Assembly (NCBI RefSeq): GCF_026262505.1
Contig: NC_067204.1
Location: 24,955,300 to 25,019,299, forward strand
Origin: Trichomonas vaginalis G3
Taxonomy: Eukaryota; Parabasalia; Trichomonadida; Trichomonadidae
Reading direction: 5' to 3'
DNA length: 64,000 nucleotides
The notes beneath the pieces were generated by a model. It was given only the letters and a program-made list of their open reading frames with translations. It did not search any database and was not told where the DNA came from. The translations under genes were made by a program, and so were the position numbers. Each line of letters begins with the position of its first letter. Position 1 is the stretch's first letter. Positions 38,433 through 50,500 of the stretch are shown in pieces.

Positions 38433-39072
38433 ATTAATAGATCTATTTATAAATAGCAGGGGATTTATAAATACACCCCCTTATTTGGAATTTCCAATTA
38501 ATTGGAAAAACCGCCCGATTGGAAAAACCGTCGCAATTGGAAATATTGCGAGATTGAAATTTCCAATCTCTCAATTGGAAATTCCAAATAAGTTTTTATT
38601 TGGAAATTCCAATTCATTTGGAAATTATAAATAAAACCTGAATTGTGAATTAGAAATGGAAATTGGAAATATGCCCTATATTATCTTATTAAACAAAACA
38701 AAATTTTTGTTGAATTTAAAATTTGATAAAATGCAATAGTTTTTAAATGTAATATATACTAATTAAATTTTTACATTCACCTATAGTATAATCAAAATAC
38801 TCTGGTTTTTCCAATTTCAAATTTCTTATTTCTAATTTCTAAAAGACCTTATATTTCCAAACATAAGGGTATTCATAAATAAGGGATTTTATTTATAATT
38901 TCCAAATGAATTGGAATTTCCAAATAAAAACTTATTTGGAATTTCCAATTGAGAGATTGGAAATTTCAATCTCGCAATATTTCCAATTGCGACGGTTTTT
39001 CCAATTAATTGGAAATTCCAAATAAGGGGGTGTATTTATAAATCCCCTGCTATTTATAAATAGGTCTATTAA
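38433..39072. mobile_element. Fold-back MITE with about 190-bp inverted arms
   Basis: Arms 38433-38635 and 38880-39072 are near-perfect inverted repeats reading inwards CTATTTATAAATAGCAGGGG, then ATTTATAAATACACCCCC, then many TTTCCAATT/AATTGGAAA units. About 245 bp of AT-rich sequence separates them. TTAA stands at both outer edges and may be the target site, but the arms are palindromic there, so the exact end is uncertain. There is no gene. Confidence 0.7.
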
Positions 39073-39317
39073 TTTTTATAAAGGAACCTTATTTTATGCA
39101 TCACATGCTGCAATTTATAGAATGGTTTTCCCTTCTTCATCTTTAATATTAATTCTTTGCACACTGTGATATTAAAAACTCGGGAAATTCTTGATTATTT
39201 TTTTCTACCATGAAACGAAAAGTAATTTTCTCAAATAAAATGTTTAAATGATATTTGCACAATGTGAAATTAGAAGCTCAGCTATTTATGTACTATTATA
39301 ATGTGCTGAATGGTGAA

Positions 39318-39427
39318 GAACAATCCTTCAATCATTTGCATAAAAATCTCTTTATTTCAGCCTTGAACAGCATATTGTTCGGAGTTAGAAGTGTATTTAC
39401 CTCCTAAGTTTTTCAAGTAATTGTACC
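39318..39427 (-). pseudogene. Fragment of an ankyrin-family gene
   Basis: The minus strand reads YLKNLGGKYTSNSEQYAVQG, then a stop codon, then NKEIFMQMIEG. It closely matches 40720-40830 of the neighbouring pseudogene (KNVGGKYTSKSEEYAVQG). It is a small, decayed duplicate. Confidence 0.65.
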
Positions 39428-39739
39428 TTTTTATCTTTCTTCCGAGTTCTTAGTTTAATCCTCAAAGTTTTTCTACCAATTTTTTTGACACTCTTTATCA
39501 TCTGAAGTTGATTTTACAGTAATATAAACGGAATTTTTGTATTTCAATTTAACATTCATATGAGCATGTTATTCCATGTCATAATATTATATGAGATCTG
39601 CAAATAATCCCAGTTTCAAAGCCCATTTGTCAAAAAAATTGAGAGTGTGTCAAAAAGTGGTAAATGCAACTGTAAAATTAAAATTTTTATCAATTTTACC
39701 AATATTTGTAATCTCTTTCAAATAGCATTACTATATTTT

Positions 39740-41352
39740 GTTTCAATATGAAGCACCATGTTCAACTAAGATTTTGATAATATTTGTTGAATTCAATTTG
39801 CTTGCAATACTAAGAGGGGAATTAATACTATTGAGAGAATGTAATAAAACAAAGATACATGTGAAAAGAAAGGAAATTTTATAAAACAAAGATACATGTG
39901 AAAAGAAAGGAAATTATATAAAACAATGATAAATATAAAAAGAAAGAGAATTGTAAAAAGAAATGATAAATATGAAAAGAAAGAGAATTTTATAAAACAA
40001 AGATAAATATGAAAAGAAAGAGAATTTTATAAAACAAAGATAAATATGAAAAGAAAGAGAATTGTAAAAAGAAATGATAAATATGAAAAGAAAGAGAATT
40101 TTATAAAACAAAGATAAATATGAAAAGAAAGAGAATTTTATAAAACAAAGATAAATATGAAAAGAAAGAGAATTTTATAAAACAAAGATAAATATGAAAA
40201 GAAAGAGAATTTTATAAAACAATGATAAATATGAAAAGAAAGGGAATTATATAAAAAACATGATAGATATATAATGAAAGAGAATTTCATGAAACAATGA
40301 TAAATATGATAAGAAAGAGAATTTTATAAATCAATGATAAATATGATAAGAAATAGAATAAGTTTCATGTTAACATCTGCACCATGCTCAACTAAGAATT
40401 TAACAATATCTATTGATTTGGATTTGATTGCAATACTAAGAGGGCACTGATTAATATCGAGAGAATTTTATAAAGCAATGAAAAATATGAAAACAAAGAA
40501 AATGTAATAAAATAATGATTAATATGAAAATAAAGAGAATATAAATTTTGTTAATATCTTCTCCATTAGTAAGTAAATAAGATGCAACATCATAATTTCC
40601 GAAATACATGCTTTCGGCTATTGAATTAGGAGTTTGTCCAAAATTTGATTTAAGATACCCAGCAATTTCATAGTTTCGATATTTCAATGCTGTATTAATC
40701 ATGTTATCAAATGATTTACCATCTTCAATCATTTGCATAAAAATCTCTTTATTTCCGCCTTGAACAGCATATTCTTCGGACTTAGAAGTGTATTTACCTC
40801 CTACGTTTTTCAAGTAATTGAAACACAGTTCTGATCCATGTTTAATTGCACAATCAAGTGGTGTGATATCATTAATTTTTTGATTGATATCAAGATTTGG
40901 AAATTTACTTTTCAGATCATCAATTTTATCCGATTCAATATAGTATAAAGGAGATTATGTTGAATATAAATTCAGAATTTCCTCTTCTTTCATTTCAGGA
41001 TAGAAGTTTCCGAATTTGAAACCTTTATAATATAAAAGTGTTGTCAATTTTTCATTTTCTGGTTTGATCAAACATGAGAATTCGCTTAATATCTGTTTGT
41101 AAAGTTCCGTAAATAATTTAAGATCTTTAACACGAATTTGCGAAAAAATATCAATCAGATAAATTACCATTTGGATAATATTTTGTTATTTGTAATGAAT
41201 TCTATAATTTGTGAAGATATTTGTAAAATATTATTGGAATTGACACCCCAAATAATTGTAGAAGCTTCATTAGGGTATTCAAATTCTTTAATTGGTTTAA
41301 TGTCACCAAAATCACAACCATTTTCATTTTTTGATTGTTCTGAACTTGACAT
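39740..41352 (-). pseudogene. Ankyrin-repeat protein pseudogene (DUF3447-like)
   Basis: Read leftwards from MSSSEQSKNENGCDFGDIKP at 41352. The N-terminal helical part (TNNKILSKW..YLIDIFSQIRVKDLK) is the type found before ankyrin repeats in the greatly expanded Trichomonas family. A frameshift lies near 41165 and an in-frame stop at 40955-40957. Then follow ITPLDCAIKHGSELCFNYLK, YRNYEIAGYLKSNFGQTPNS, and later PLSIAIKSKSIDIVKFLVEH (about 40380-40445) and SIASKLNSTNIIKILVEHGA (about 39745-39825), all ankyrin-like helices. Blocks of a 37-bp minisatellite separate the last repeats. Several independent defects show the gene is dead. Confidence 0.75.
39842..40345. repeat. 37-bp minisatellite within the ankyrin pseudogene
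   Basis: About 13 copies of AAAACAAAGATAAATATGAA plus AAGAAAGAGAATTTTAT. Degenerate single copies also occur at about 40460-40540. Because 37 is not a multiple of three, the expansion disrupts the ankyrin frame. Confidence 0.85.
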
Positions 41353-41433
41353 GAATTATGAAAATTAACGCTGTGACACTTTTCGAAATTGTTTTCAAAA
41401 AAAAAATTTATCTTAAATATAAAATATAAAATA

Positions 41434-42192
41434 AACTGCGAGACAAAAAGCGTAAGTATTAAATTTTGAATAGTTTACATCATTTTTTTTAATGCCTTAT
41501 TGGCAACAATATGCTCAGCTTTGCAATTCTTGCCGCCCATATAGTTCGGCAAGTATAGTAACCCTCTGCATGATCCATGTTTAAATCTCATGCAATTAAG
41601 ATAAATTCTAATTTCAAATTTACACTCCATCGGCTATTATCCATGTTACACGAGCTCCGTTACCATCAAATTAAAAGAAATCTCATTTTAGCGAAAATTC
41701 ATTTAATAACTTTTAAATTTTCAGAAATACTCAAAATATCCACACAAGCAAATTGTAACTATAAAATTGCAGACTCACCATACTATAAAGTGCTGGTCTT
41801 TCAACGAAATATACTTGATACTTTTTATAAAAAAATCTTCCTTTCGGGTAACTCGTTTCTATCTAACACCTCAAATGGCTACATAAATTATGAGTCATTA
41901 CCAGTACAAAGATACGATCACTAACGTAGTTAAATTTTCAGAATGAATTTAAAATTTATTATTGTTGATTCTATTTTGTTTTGTAACTATGGGAATACTG
42001 TGATACTATTTCCATAGGTAAAGCGTCTGTTTACTTGATTATCAAATATCAGATAATCTAATCCTGAACAGCGGATTTAAATTTTCTGATAATATTTATC
42101 TACTTACTAATCTTATGTTATCCATTAAATAAAATTATTCTCATAGAATATTCTGAATACAAAAGTGAATTTACGCCTTTTGTCTCGCAGTT
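41434..42192. mobile_element. TA-flanked MITE (Tc1/mariner-like)
   Basis: The left end is AACTGCGAGACAAAAAGCGT and the right end the complement of AACTGCGAGACAAAAGGCGT, directly flanked by TA (41432-41433 and 42193-42194). This is 759 bp with no transposase. A TA target and about 22-bp terminal repeats fit the Tc1/mariner superfamily. An inner 115-codon frame (41577-41924) looks accidental. Confidence 0.7.
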
Positions 42193-42194
42193 TA

Positions 42195-43145
42195 GTCAAT
42201 ACTAAAAAAAGCTTATTCCACAGTACATTTTCGAATGTAATGTAGGAAAGTTCGAGACTAATCTTGCTCTATATAATAGTGGAGCTGCAGAATAGAGCTT
42301 CATTCATTCAATGCTTACATAGTGAAGATGCACCAATTTTGCAAGAAATGCAATAACCTTGCCAACAAATAAAAAATTTTGATCTTCATATTATATCAAA
42401 ATAATTTTTACGAAAACAAGAAATAAAGAAGCATAAACATGGATATCAATTTATTCATCATAGGAGAGCATTTCACACATACAATTTCGCTTGATTACCT
42501 TAGAAAATTCTGGACTAACGTGGGTGAGTTTTCATGCTACCATAAGGATCACACTTTTGAGAGTAATTACCCCAAATAGGCAGCTCCTCTCCACTTGGAG
42601 GTGGAGATAAAAATTTACCATCTTTGATCCTTGGAGGATTGTGCTGTTGATGCCCCTGAAATAAGTAAAATCATCATCTGTTGGAGTTTTAATTTCAAAT
42701 GAACAAAATTTATCAATAAAAATGTTATTTTTATTAGAACCATCTATGCGTACAGTACCTGGACCTTTGTTGAAAACGTTTTTGAGAGTGAGTAGCTTTT
42801 TTTTGCCTCACTCATTAAAACCAGCATAGCTTTTTTTTTCTATGATTAATAATTGCTTATGGGTATGTTATTATCAAGGCATTAATCTACATTATCAGCC
42901 CTCAATCAAAATATTTATTCATAAAGAACCTCAACAATTCCATGTTAACAGATAAAGTTGAATTTTTACCAACAAACGCTAAAGTTGGAAAAATTTGGGA
43001 AAAAAGTAAGAATAAACAACGAATCGGAACTTTCATATATTTTCCATGCATTCAAATTTTTTGAAAGAAAATTCCATTAAATTCAAGCTTTCAATTTTCA
43101 AGAATTTTTGAAAAAATTTTCATTTTATTTTATAATTAGCTGTCA
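42195..43145. other. Intergenic DNA with a possible gene remnant
   Basis: On the minus strand at about 42635-42790 a frame reads TLKNVFNKGPGTVRIDGSNK and FCSFEIKTPTDDDFTYFRG, plausible protein without a start or family. Elsewhere AT-rich. TCATTTT at 43120-43126, 20-25 bp before the next start codon, could serve as the initiator (the known Trichomonas Inr is TCA followed by a pyrimidine and T or A). Confidence 0.35.
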
Positions 43146-44216
43146 ATGGAGTCTGACCAGAAAGCTTTAGGTGATGAATGCAGAGCCACTCTAATTTTTG
43201 TAAAAACAGTAACAGGAAAGATCTACACATTTGAAAATGTTGAATTGATTAATACACTTAATTATTTGAAATCATTGGTCCAAGAACAAACAGGTATTAA
43301 AATAGAAAAGCAAAGATTGATTTTTAACATGAAAGAGATGAAAGCAGATATTCCTATAAAAGACTATGGTATAAAGAATGAAAATATTATATACCTTGTT
43401 GAAAAAGTACATCCAGAGAGCCATGCAAATCCAGCTAATCAAATCGAGTTAGTTACGTGCCGAGGTGATTATGTTTTGTTTACTGACATTGATCTCAATC
43501 TCAAGGTAAAGTATTTCAAATACTTAATTCAAGAACAGGAAGGTACCCCTGTTGAAAAGATAAGATTGATTTTTGCTGGAAAGCAATTGGAAGCTGAAAT
43601 AAAGTTAAAAGATTATGGTGTTAAATATGGAGACAAAATTCAGCTTGTTTTAAGATTATGTGGCGCAAAACCAGTGATTTATTTATATCCAAAGGAAGAA
43701 ATCGATGCAAAGGTAAGTATTCATCTCAATGATGGCGATTTTTCATTCGTGTATCCTTCATTCGACGAAGATAACACGTGGAATGTGAAAGCACTCCCAT
43801 CAGGCGAGATCGTCCAAATAGGGAAGAAGATAAGGTATCTCTTCTGGGAAACACTCTTCTATCCTAATCTTAACATGGACAAAGGATTCATCATCAAAGG
43901 CGACGATAGTGTCTCTTTCTTCGAGGATAAGCTGAAGTCTATGAACCTCAACGACGCAGAGATATGTGATTTCGTCACATACTGGTGTCCGAAGCTTTGT
44001 GGATACAAATATGTCAAAGTATGCTTCCAGTTCGAAAACTTCGACGAGATGTGTCCAATGAACGTCGAACCGAAACCAGACAACATCAACAGAGTCTTCT
44101 TCGCAGCTCTCCCTCTAGACAGTCCATGCGACATCGAACCACAAGAACTTCCAACATTCAATCGTGATGGTTTCACAGTCATTGAATGGGGTGGAACTAT
44201 TGTCCCTCAGAAATAA
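43146..44216 (+). CDS. Protein with two ubiquitin-like domains and a KPVIYLYP domain
   Basis: 356 residues, an intact host gene. Residues about 13-88 form a first ubiquitin-like domain (ATLIFVKTVTGKIYTFENVE, EKQRLIFNMKEMKADIPIKD, YGIKNENIIYLV). Residues about 98-170 form a second (EKIRLIFAGKQLEAEIKLKD, YGVKYGDKIQLVLRL), followed directly by GAKPVIYLYPKEEI, the start of a C-terminal domain with FSFVYPSFDEDNTWNVKA and RYLFWETLFYP. No terminal Gly-Gly follows either ubiquitin fold, so they are probably fixed domains, not conjugated tags. The KPVIYLYP domain occurs in bacteria and protists; its function is unknown to me. The stop codon is part of TAAA, the known Trichomonas polyadenylation signal. 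A role in ubiquitin-linked regulation is only suggested. Confidence 0.85.
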   Translation: MESDQKALGDECRATLIFVKTVTGKIYTFENVELINTLNYLKSLVQEQTGIKIEKQRLIFNMKEMKADIPIKDYGIKNENIIYLVEKVHPESHANPANQIELVTCRGDYVLFTDIDLNLKVKYFKYLIQEQEGTPVEKIRLIFAGKQLEAEIKLKDYGVKYGDKIQLVLRLCGAKPVIYLYPKEEIDAKVSIHLNDGDFSFVYPSFDEDNTWNVKALPSGEIVQIGKKIRYLFWETLFYPNLNMDKGFIIKGDDSVSFFEDKLKSMNLNDAEICDFVTYWCPKLCGYKYVKVCFQFENFDEMCPMNVEPKPDNINRVFFAALPLDSPCDIEPQELPTFNRDGFTVIEWGGTIVPQK

Positions 44217-44582
44217 ATATTTATGCTGTATATTAATATTGAAAATTTTAAGGTGTTGATCAAATATTGAAAGAGCATCAGTCGCTATAGCTTTTTTTTT
44301 AAGATTTAAATTCATCATTCTATACAAGAAAAAAAGATAGCAGAAGGCAAAAATTGCTATTTTGTTCTTATTAAAAGCTTTTCTCGCCTTTACTATATCC
44401 ATGCTTTAAATCTCATGATGATTTGCCGGTATCGAACATTTAAGGATATTTTTGAAGCTTGAGTAAAAGAATATTTGGATTAAATTCTGAAGTTAGGATA
44501 ACTTCATAAGGTTTAATCCCTACTCTATAATATTTGCGCTCCACGCCGATAGAAAAATAATTTTTTATCAAATTGTGTTAAA
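44217..44582. other. Intergenic spacer
   Basis: AT-rich with no gene seen. A polyT run at 44289-44300. The next gene starts with AAAATGGAG at 44583; ATCAAATTG lies about 16 bp upstream, but I cannot call an initiator. Confidence 0.4.
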
Positions 44583-47500
44583 ATGGAGTCAGTTCTGAAA
44601 TTATTGCATCTTCCAGTTAATGAGGAAAATGGACAACAAATATTAGCAGAACTTTCCATTATCCGCCAAAAAATCAATCGAGCATATTTTGTTTCGCTTG
44701 ATTCAAAACAAATTAAATTTTTATATACATTTTTATGGAGAACTCTCGATACAATCTATAAGAATGGACAGCCTAGTGTTCGAATTGCCGCATCAAATAC
44801 ACTTGGATCTATTCTTATGAAACTTGGGCCGTATTATTATCAAAATTTAATGCAATCTTTACAAACTGTTATATCCTCTGTAACTGATGAGTCAATATTA
44901 TTACTTTCTTGTTTCTGCTATCTCTCAAAATTCTTTAATTCACAATTAATTCACCAAATTATCAGTGAAACGCCAATATTTCATTTATTCGGCGTTAACG
45001 ATAGCGATCATTTGGTCCCCTTAATCGAAGGACTCATGCATCTTCCCTCAGATTTTTTACTTACAATTGCAGAATTTTTATTTATGCTTGCACAGAAGTA
45101 TCCTAACAACAGGCACTTTGCACGTGCATCTGCAAGACTATTTTCAATCGATCCATCTCGTTTTTCTGCTGTTCTCACGGAAAATACTCCTTTAAGTATA
45201 ATTTGCCTTATGTATCCAAGAACAATACCATCGATCGCTACAGAGAAACTTGAGAAACTCATTCAGCGATGTTTTACTGCCATCAAATCAGAAAATCAAG
45301 GAATCGAAGTTGATTACGCTTGTATCGTCTTAAATTCGCTTTATAAGAGCGAACAGATCTCTGCTGATCGTATCAAGGAGCTCGTGACCACGGAGATGGT
45401 CATGAAATCGTCTTCTATCGGTCCTTTACTTTCTTTGCCAATTGAAGAGAAAATTGTGAAACCACTCTTCACCTACAACCCTACGGCCACAACAGACGTT
45501 GCAAAATTCTTGGCCGACCACTCAAAAGTACCGATTCTTCTCAAATTTTTCGCAAAAAGTCAAAATTACAGAGAAGAACTGATTTTCTTGCTTAGATCGA
45601 ACACTCAGCCTACCAATGAGTTGTTTGCAAATGCCATCGAAGTTTTGCCTTCAATTCAGGACCAAACAGAGATTTTCAATGAATTATTGAAAAATTGTAT
45701 GGAAGTTGAGACAGATAACTGGATCCACAAGTTCTGGATCATGAAGATGCTCACTAAAATCGATTTCGCTAATGTATATATACAGAATGTCAGTAGTATC
45801 CTTCAATTTATTGAAAATTGTTCGATATCAAAGTCGGATAAGCTCCAGAAAGCGACAAAAGACACAGTTTTGCATATGGCAAAGACAATGCAACCGATAT
45901 TTTACAGATTATTCGTTGACGCGCTCATTCATCGCCTTGATGTTTTTGATCAACAGACTTTTGAATGGAGAATGTCATTTTTGGCATTCGTTTTCGCAAA
46001 TATACCAGAAGGATACCAAGAATCATTCTTAAGTATCGCAAATTTCTTACATGAATCTTTATCTTTGTTTTATTTCACGACAAGATTACTTTCAAGCTCA
46101 TTTACAATTCTCTCGACATTCATTAATAAACTACACAACCCAGAAATTACTTTATTCTTCGTAAAACACGCTACATCAATTATTGATTCTTCATATCACG
46201 AATTTACAGGAGAATCTATCTCCCCACCTCGTACAAAGTTCTTTGAAGGTGTAAAGCACAAGAATATCGTCAAAATGAATGATATTGACATACTTCAAAA
46301 CCCGAATATTTGGCATTCTCAATTTTTCGGCGTTGCTCTTGCAGCTTTAACGTATTTAACGAATGTTCCGTGGGTAGAACTTGATATGACAATCGAAGAT
46401 ACCAATTATCTGTTCTCTTTGGCCACATCTATGACACCATTCTTTCCTGTACACTCTTCCCGTTTCGCTTCTTCTCTTTTGCCTTGCGATTTCGTAACAG
46501 ACCGCATGATCACGTCGTTCGCCAGAGTTCTGACCGCTTCCGTCTTTGGTTACGAGTCAACAATTTCTACAATCCATTTTATCGTAAGAGCACACGAGAA
46601 ATGCGCTTACGACTTGAAGAACATCAAGGTAGAATCATATATCTCCGATCTCAAGAACCATATAAGGAACCAGGCCTATATAAACAAAAAAGATACAGAG
46701 GATATTAAAAAATTTTTCAGCCTCATAAATATTCTGAATGCTCAGAAAATTGAGGGCTCTCAGAATTCCGAAAATGAGAAATCATCAAATTATATTGATG
46801 CAGATGAGTTGCTCAGTGGAAAAGCAGACAAGAATTTGGTTGTAAAAGAAGTCGAAGGTGTAAATCAGGTTGTTCCAAACGAGAACAACTCAGAAAGGAT
46901 CACAGATGAAATCGAGGTATACCCAGATCCACATAACTACCGCCGATTCTTCTCTACAATCACTCCTTTCATCAATGCCGGAATTCCAATCCCAGATTTC
47001 TTGAAGACACCTGTTTATTACCTGATGTACTTGCAGTCTGTTACGACAAAGCCTCCGAAAGAGCTCTTTGAAGAGATTTTGGACTTCTCTTTCAAATCAA
47101 ATTCAAAAAGATTGGCTTTAGAAGTCTGCAGAGTGGCCAGATCATGCAAATACACACTCGACATCTCCAAATATGTCGATCTCCCACTTGCTGATCAGAT
47201 TCTCAGTGCGTTTTTGATGGTGATTCCAAGAGGATTTGCAAATAATCCAGAAGTTGTGCAGAAATACGTCAAGAGGAACACTCCAGACAACTTCCTTGAA
47301 TACTGCTTCCTACAGTCAGAAGGAGCAAGAAGAAAAGCAACGGCTTTGGTCAGATTTGATCCAAGTCACATCTTATCTTTGTTTGAGAAGCTGAATAAGA
47401 TCAACAAAGAGCATATCTACCTCATGATGAACCTTGTTAACAAGATTTCTTTCAAAGGAGATGAAATCTTTTCCACAATTTTCAGAATTGTCTCTGCATC

Positions 47501-50500
47501 TCGCAAATCCAGAAAGAAACGATACCTTTCTTTGAGGCTTCTCTCGATTTTCCTCAAGAAATACGGAAAACAAAGCTTAGCATCCCTTCCTGCCGCCTTA
47601 GAAATCGTTAAAAACACTTTGGATGAAGCAGAACAATCAAAAAGTGACAAAAACGAAAAAAGTGACACCCCAGATCATCAAAGAGACATTTCCAAGGAAA
47701 ATCAATCCGTCATTTTGAGTGAATTATGTTTAGTTATGACAATTCTCTCATTTTTGTCCTTCGACAAACCGATTTCTCAAAGATTAAGTCAATTAGTGCC
47801 AATTACATCTCCTATGGGCGCTTTCTTATCTTTGACTTATTCCAGTGTCACAGCCTACAAAGTCTGGGACCATCTCGACTATATTTTGTCGAGTCCTCTC
47901 TCGAGTATCAGAATTTTACCTTTCAACATTGCGAATGACATCTTGAGGAGCAACCATCCTTCAGATATATCCGATGACGTCATCAAAAAGCTCCTTACTG
48001 TCCAGCCATTCGTTAAAACTCCGAGTAGAGAAATGGCAATCACAACTTTCTGCGAAAACTTGACTCGCCATGTCCTTCAAGCCTCAAAGAACCCAGAAGG
48101 ACCAGCGGCCAATGGCTCCGGAACAGTTACTTCGATGAATCTCCGTTATGTTTCTCATAATTCCTTCAAATTAATAAAAAGAGAGGCCAACATGAGTCCT
48201 TCTGCGGATATCTCGCCAATGCTGGGCAGGTTCTTCAAGAATATCGCAATGGTTGTGAATTCCAACTCTTCAAAACTCGATACAATTTTGCATTACGCTG
48301 AATCATTGTTTTCCTTTGATTTTGTTGATACGTATGCAATAGAACTGTTTGTACAAACGAGTACTAAAGTTGATAACACAAAAACAAGCAGCGAATCAAT
48401 GAAAAATTTCGTTGAAAAATACGGAAAATTCATTGTTTCGCAGATCTCAGCAACAATTGCATATTCACAAGGAAAAGACTATGATTTGGACTTCTACTCC
48501 AAGTGTTTGAGGTACCAGTCTTTCTTCCTCGTCACTGCTTTCATCTGCAAAATCAATAATTTGGACATTGAAAAATTTTTGTCTGACAAAGTTGTTTCTG
48601 GTCTAGATTTGACTGATATGCATAAGAGAGTGTTGAAAATGGCAAGAAAGAAAGAGACAAAGGCTGCTGCAACGATTCCTGCATTCTATAACAAAGATGA
48701 CTTCGATTTCGAACTTCTTCAGAATGTTTTCGGAATTTTCCTCGAAAAAGGAAATGAAGAAAAAGAAAAAGGAGAAGAAACTATTTCTGTGAAAGAAAGA
48801 GCAATCGAACTCCCTGAAGTAGAAAACATCGAACCAGCAAACGAAAGCAAAGAAGAAGAAAATTCTGAAGAAGAAATCGAAGAAAACAAAGAAACAGTTG
48901 AAGAAAACAAAGAAGAAATTGAAGAAAACAAAGAAGAAATTGAAGAAAACAAAGAAGAAATTGAAGAAAACAAAGAAGAAATTGAAGAAAACAAAAAGAA
49001 ATTGAAGAAAACAAAGAAGAAATTGAAGAAAACAAAGAAGAATTGAAGAAAACAAAGAAACAGTTGAAGAAAACAAAGAAACAGTTAAGAAAACAAAGAA
49101 GAAATTGAAGACAACAAAGAAGAAATTGAAGAAAACAAAGAAGAAATTGAAGAAAACAAAGAAGAAATTGAAGAAAACAAAGAAGAAATTGAAGACAACA
49201 AAGAAGAAATTGAAGAAAACAAAGAAGAAATTGAAGAAAAAAGAAAAAGAAAAATTGAAGAAAACAAAGAAGAAATTGAAGAAGAAAACAAGAAGAAATT
49301 GAAGAAAACAAAGAAGAAATTGAAGAAAACAAAGAAGAAATTGAAGAAAACAAAGAAGAAATTGAAGAAAACAAAGAAGAAATTGAAGAAAACAAAGAAA
49401 CAGTTGAAGAAAACAAAGAAACAGTTGAAGAAAACAAAGAAGAAATTGAAGACAACAAAGAAGAAATTGAAGAAAACAAAGAAGAAATTGAAGACAACAA
49501 AGAAGAAATTGAAGAAAACAAAGAAGAAATTGAAGACAACAAAGAAGAAATTGAAGAAAACAAAGAAGAAATTGAAGAAAACAAAGAAGAAATTGAAGAA
49601 AACAAAAGAAATTGAAGAAAACAAAGAAGAAATCGAAGAAAACAAAGAAGAAATTGAAGAAAACAAAGAAGAAATTGAAGAAAACAAAGAAGAAATTGAA
49701 GAAAACAAAGAAGAAATTGAAGAAAACAAAGAAGAAATTGAAGAAAACAAAGAAGAAATTGAAGAAAACAAAGAAGAAATTGAAGAAAACAAAGAAGAAA
49801 TTGAAGAAAACAAAGAAGAAATTGAAGAAAACAAAGAAAGAAATTAGAGAAAACAAAGAAGAAATTGAAGAAAACAAAGAAGAAATTGAAGAAAACAAAG
49901 AAGAAATTGAAGAAAACAAAGAAGAAATTGAAGAAAACAAAGAAGAAATTGAAGAAAACAAAGAAGAAATTGAAGAAAACAAAGAAACAGTTGAAGAAAA
50001 CAAAGAAGAAATTGAAGAAAACAAAGAAGAAATTGAAGACAACAAAGAAGAAATTGAAGAAAACAAAGAAGAAATTGAAGACAACAAAGAAGAAATTGAA
50101 GAAAACAAAGAAGAAATTGAAGAAAACAAAGAAGAAATTGAAGAAAACAAAGAAGAAATTGAAGAAAACAAAGAAGAAATTTGAAGACAACAAAGAAGAA
50201 ATTGAAGAAAACAAAGAAGAAATTGAAGAAAACAAAGAAGAAATTGAAGAAAACAAAGAAGAAATTGAAGAAAACAAAGAAGAAATTGAAGAAAACAAAG
50301 AAGAAATTGAAGAAAACAAAGAAGAAATTGAAGACAACAAAGAAGAAATTGAAGAAAACAAAGAAGAAATTGAAGAAAACAAAGAAGAAATTGAAGAAAA
50401 CAAAGAAGAAATTGAAGAAAACAAAGAAACATTTGAAAAAAACAAAGAAACAGTTGAAGAAAACAAAGAAGAAATTGAAGACAACAAAGAAGAAATTGAA

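Noticed and set aside
41577-41924. 115-codon frame inside the TA-flanked MITE
   Set aside because: No resemblance to a transposase, biased composition, and no start signal.
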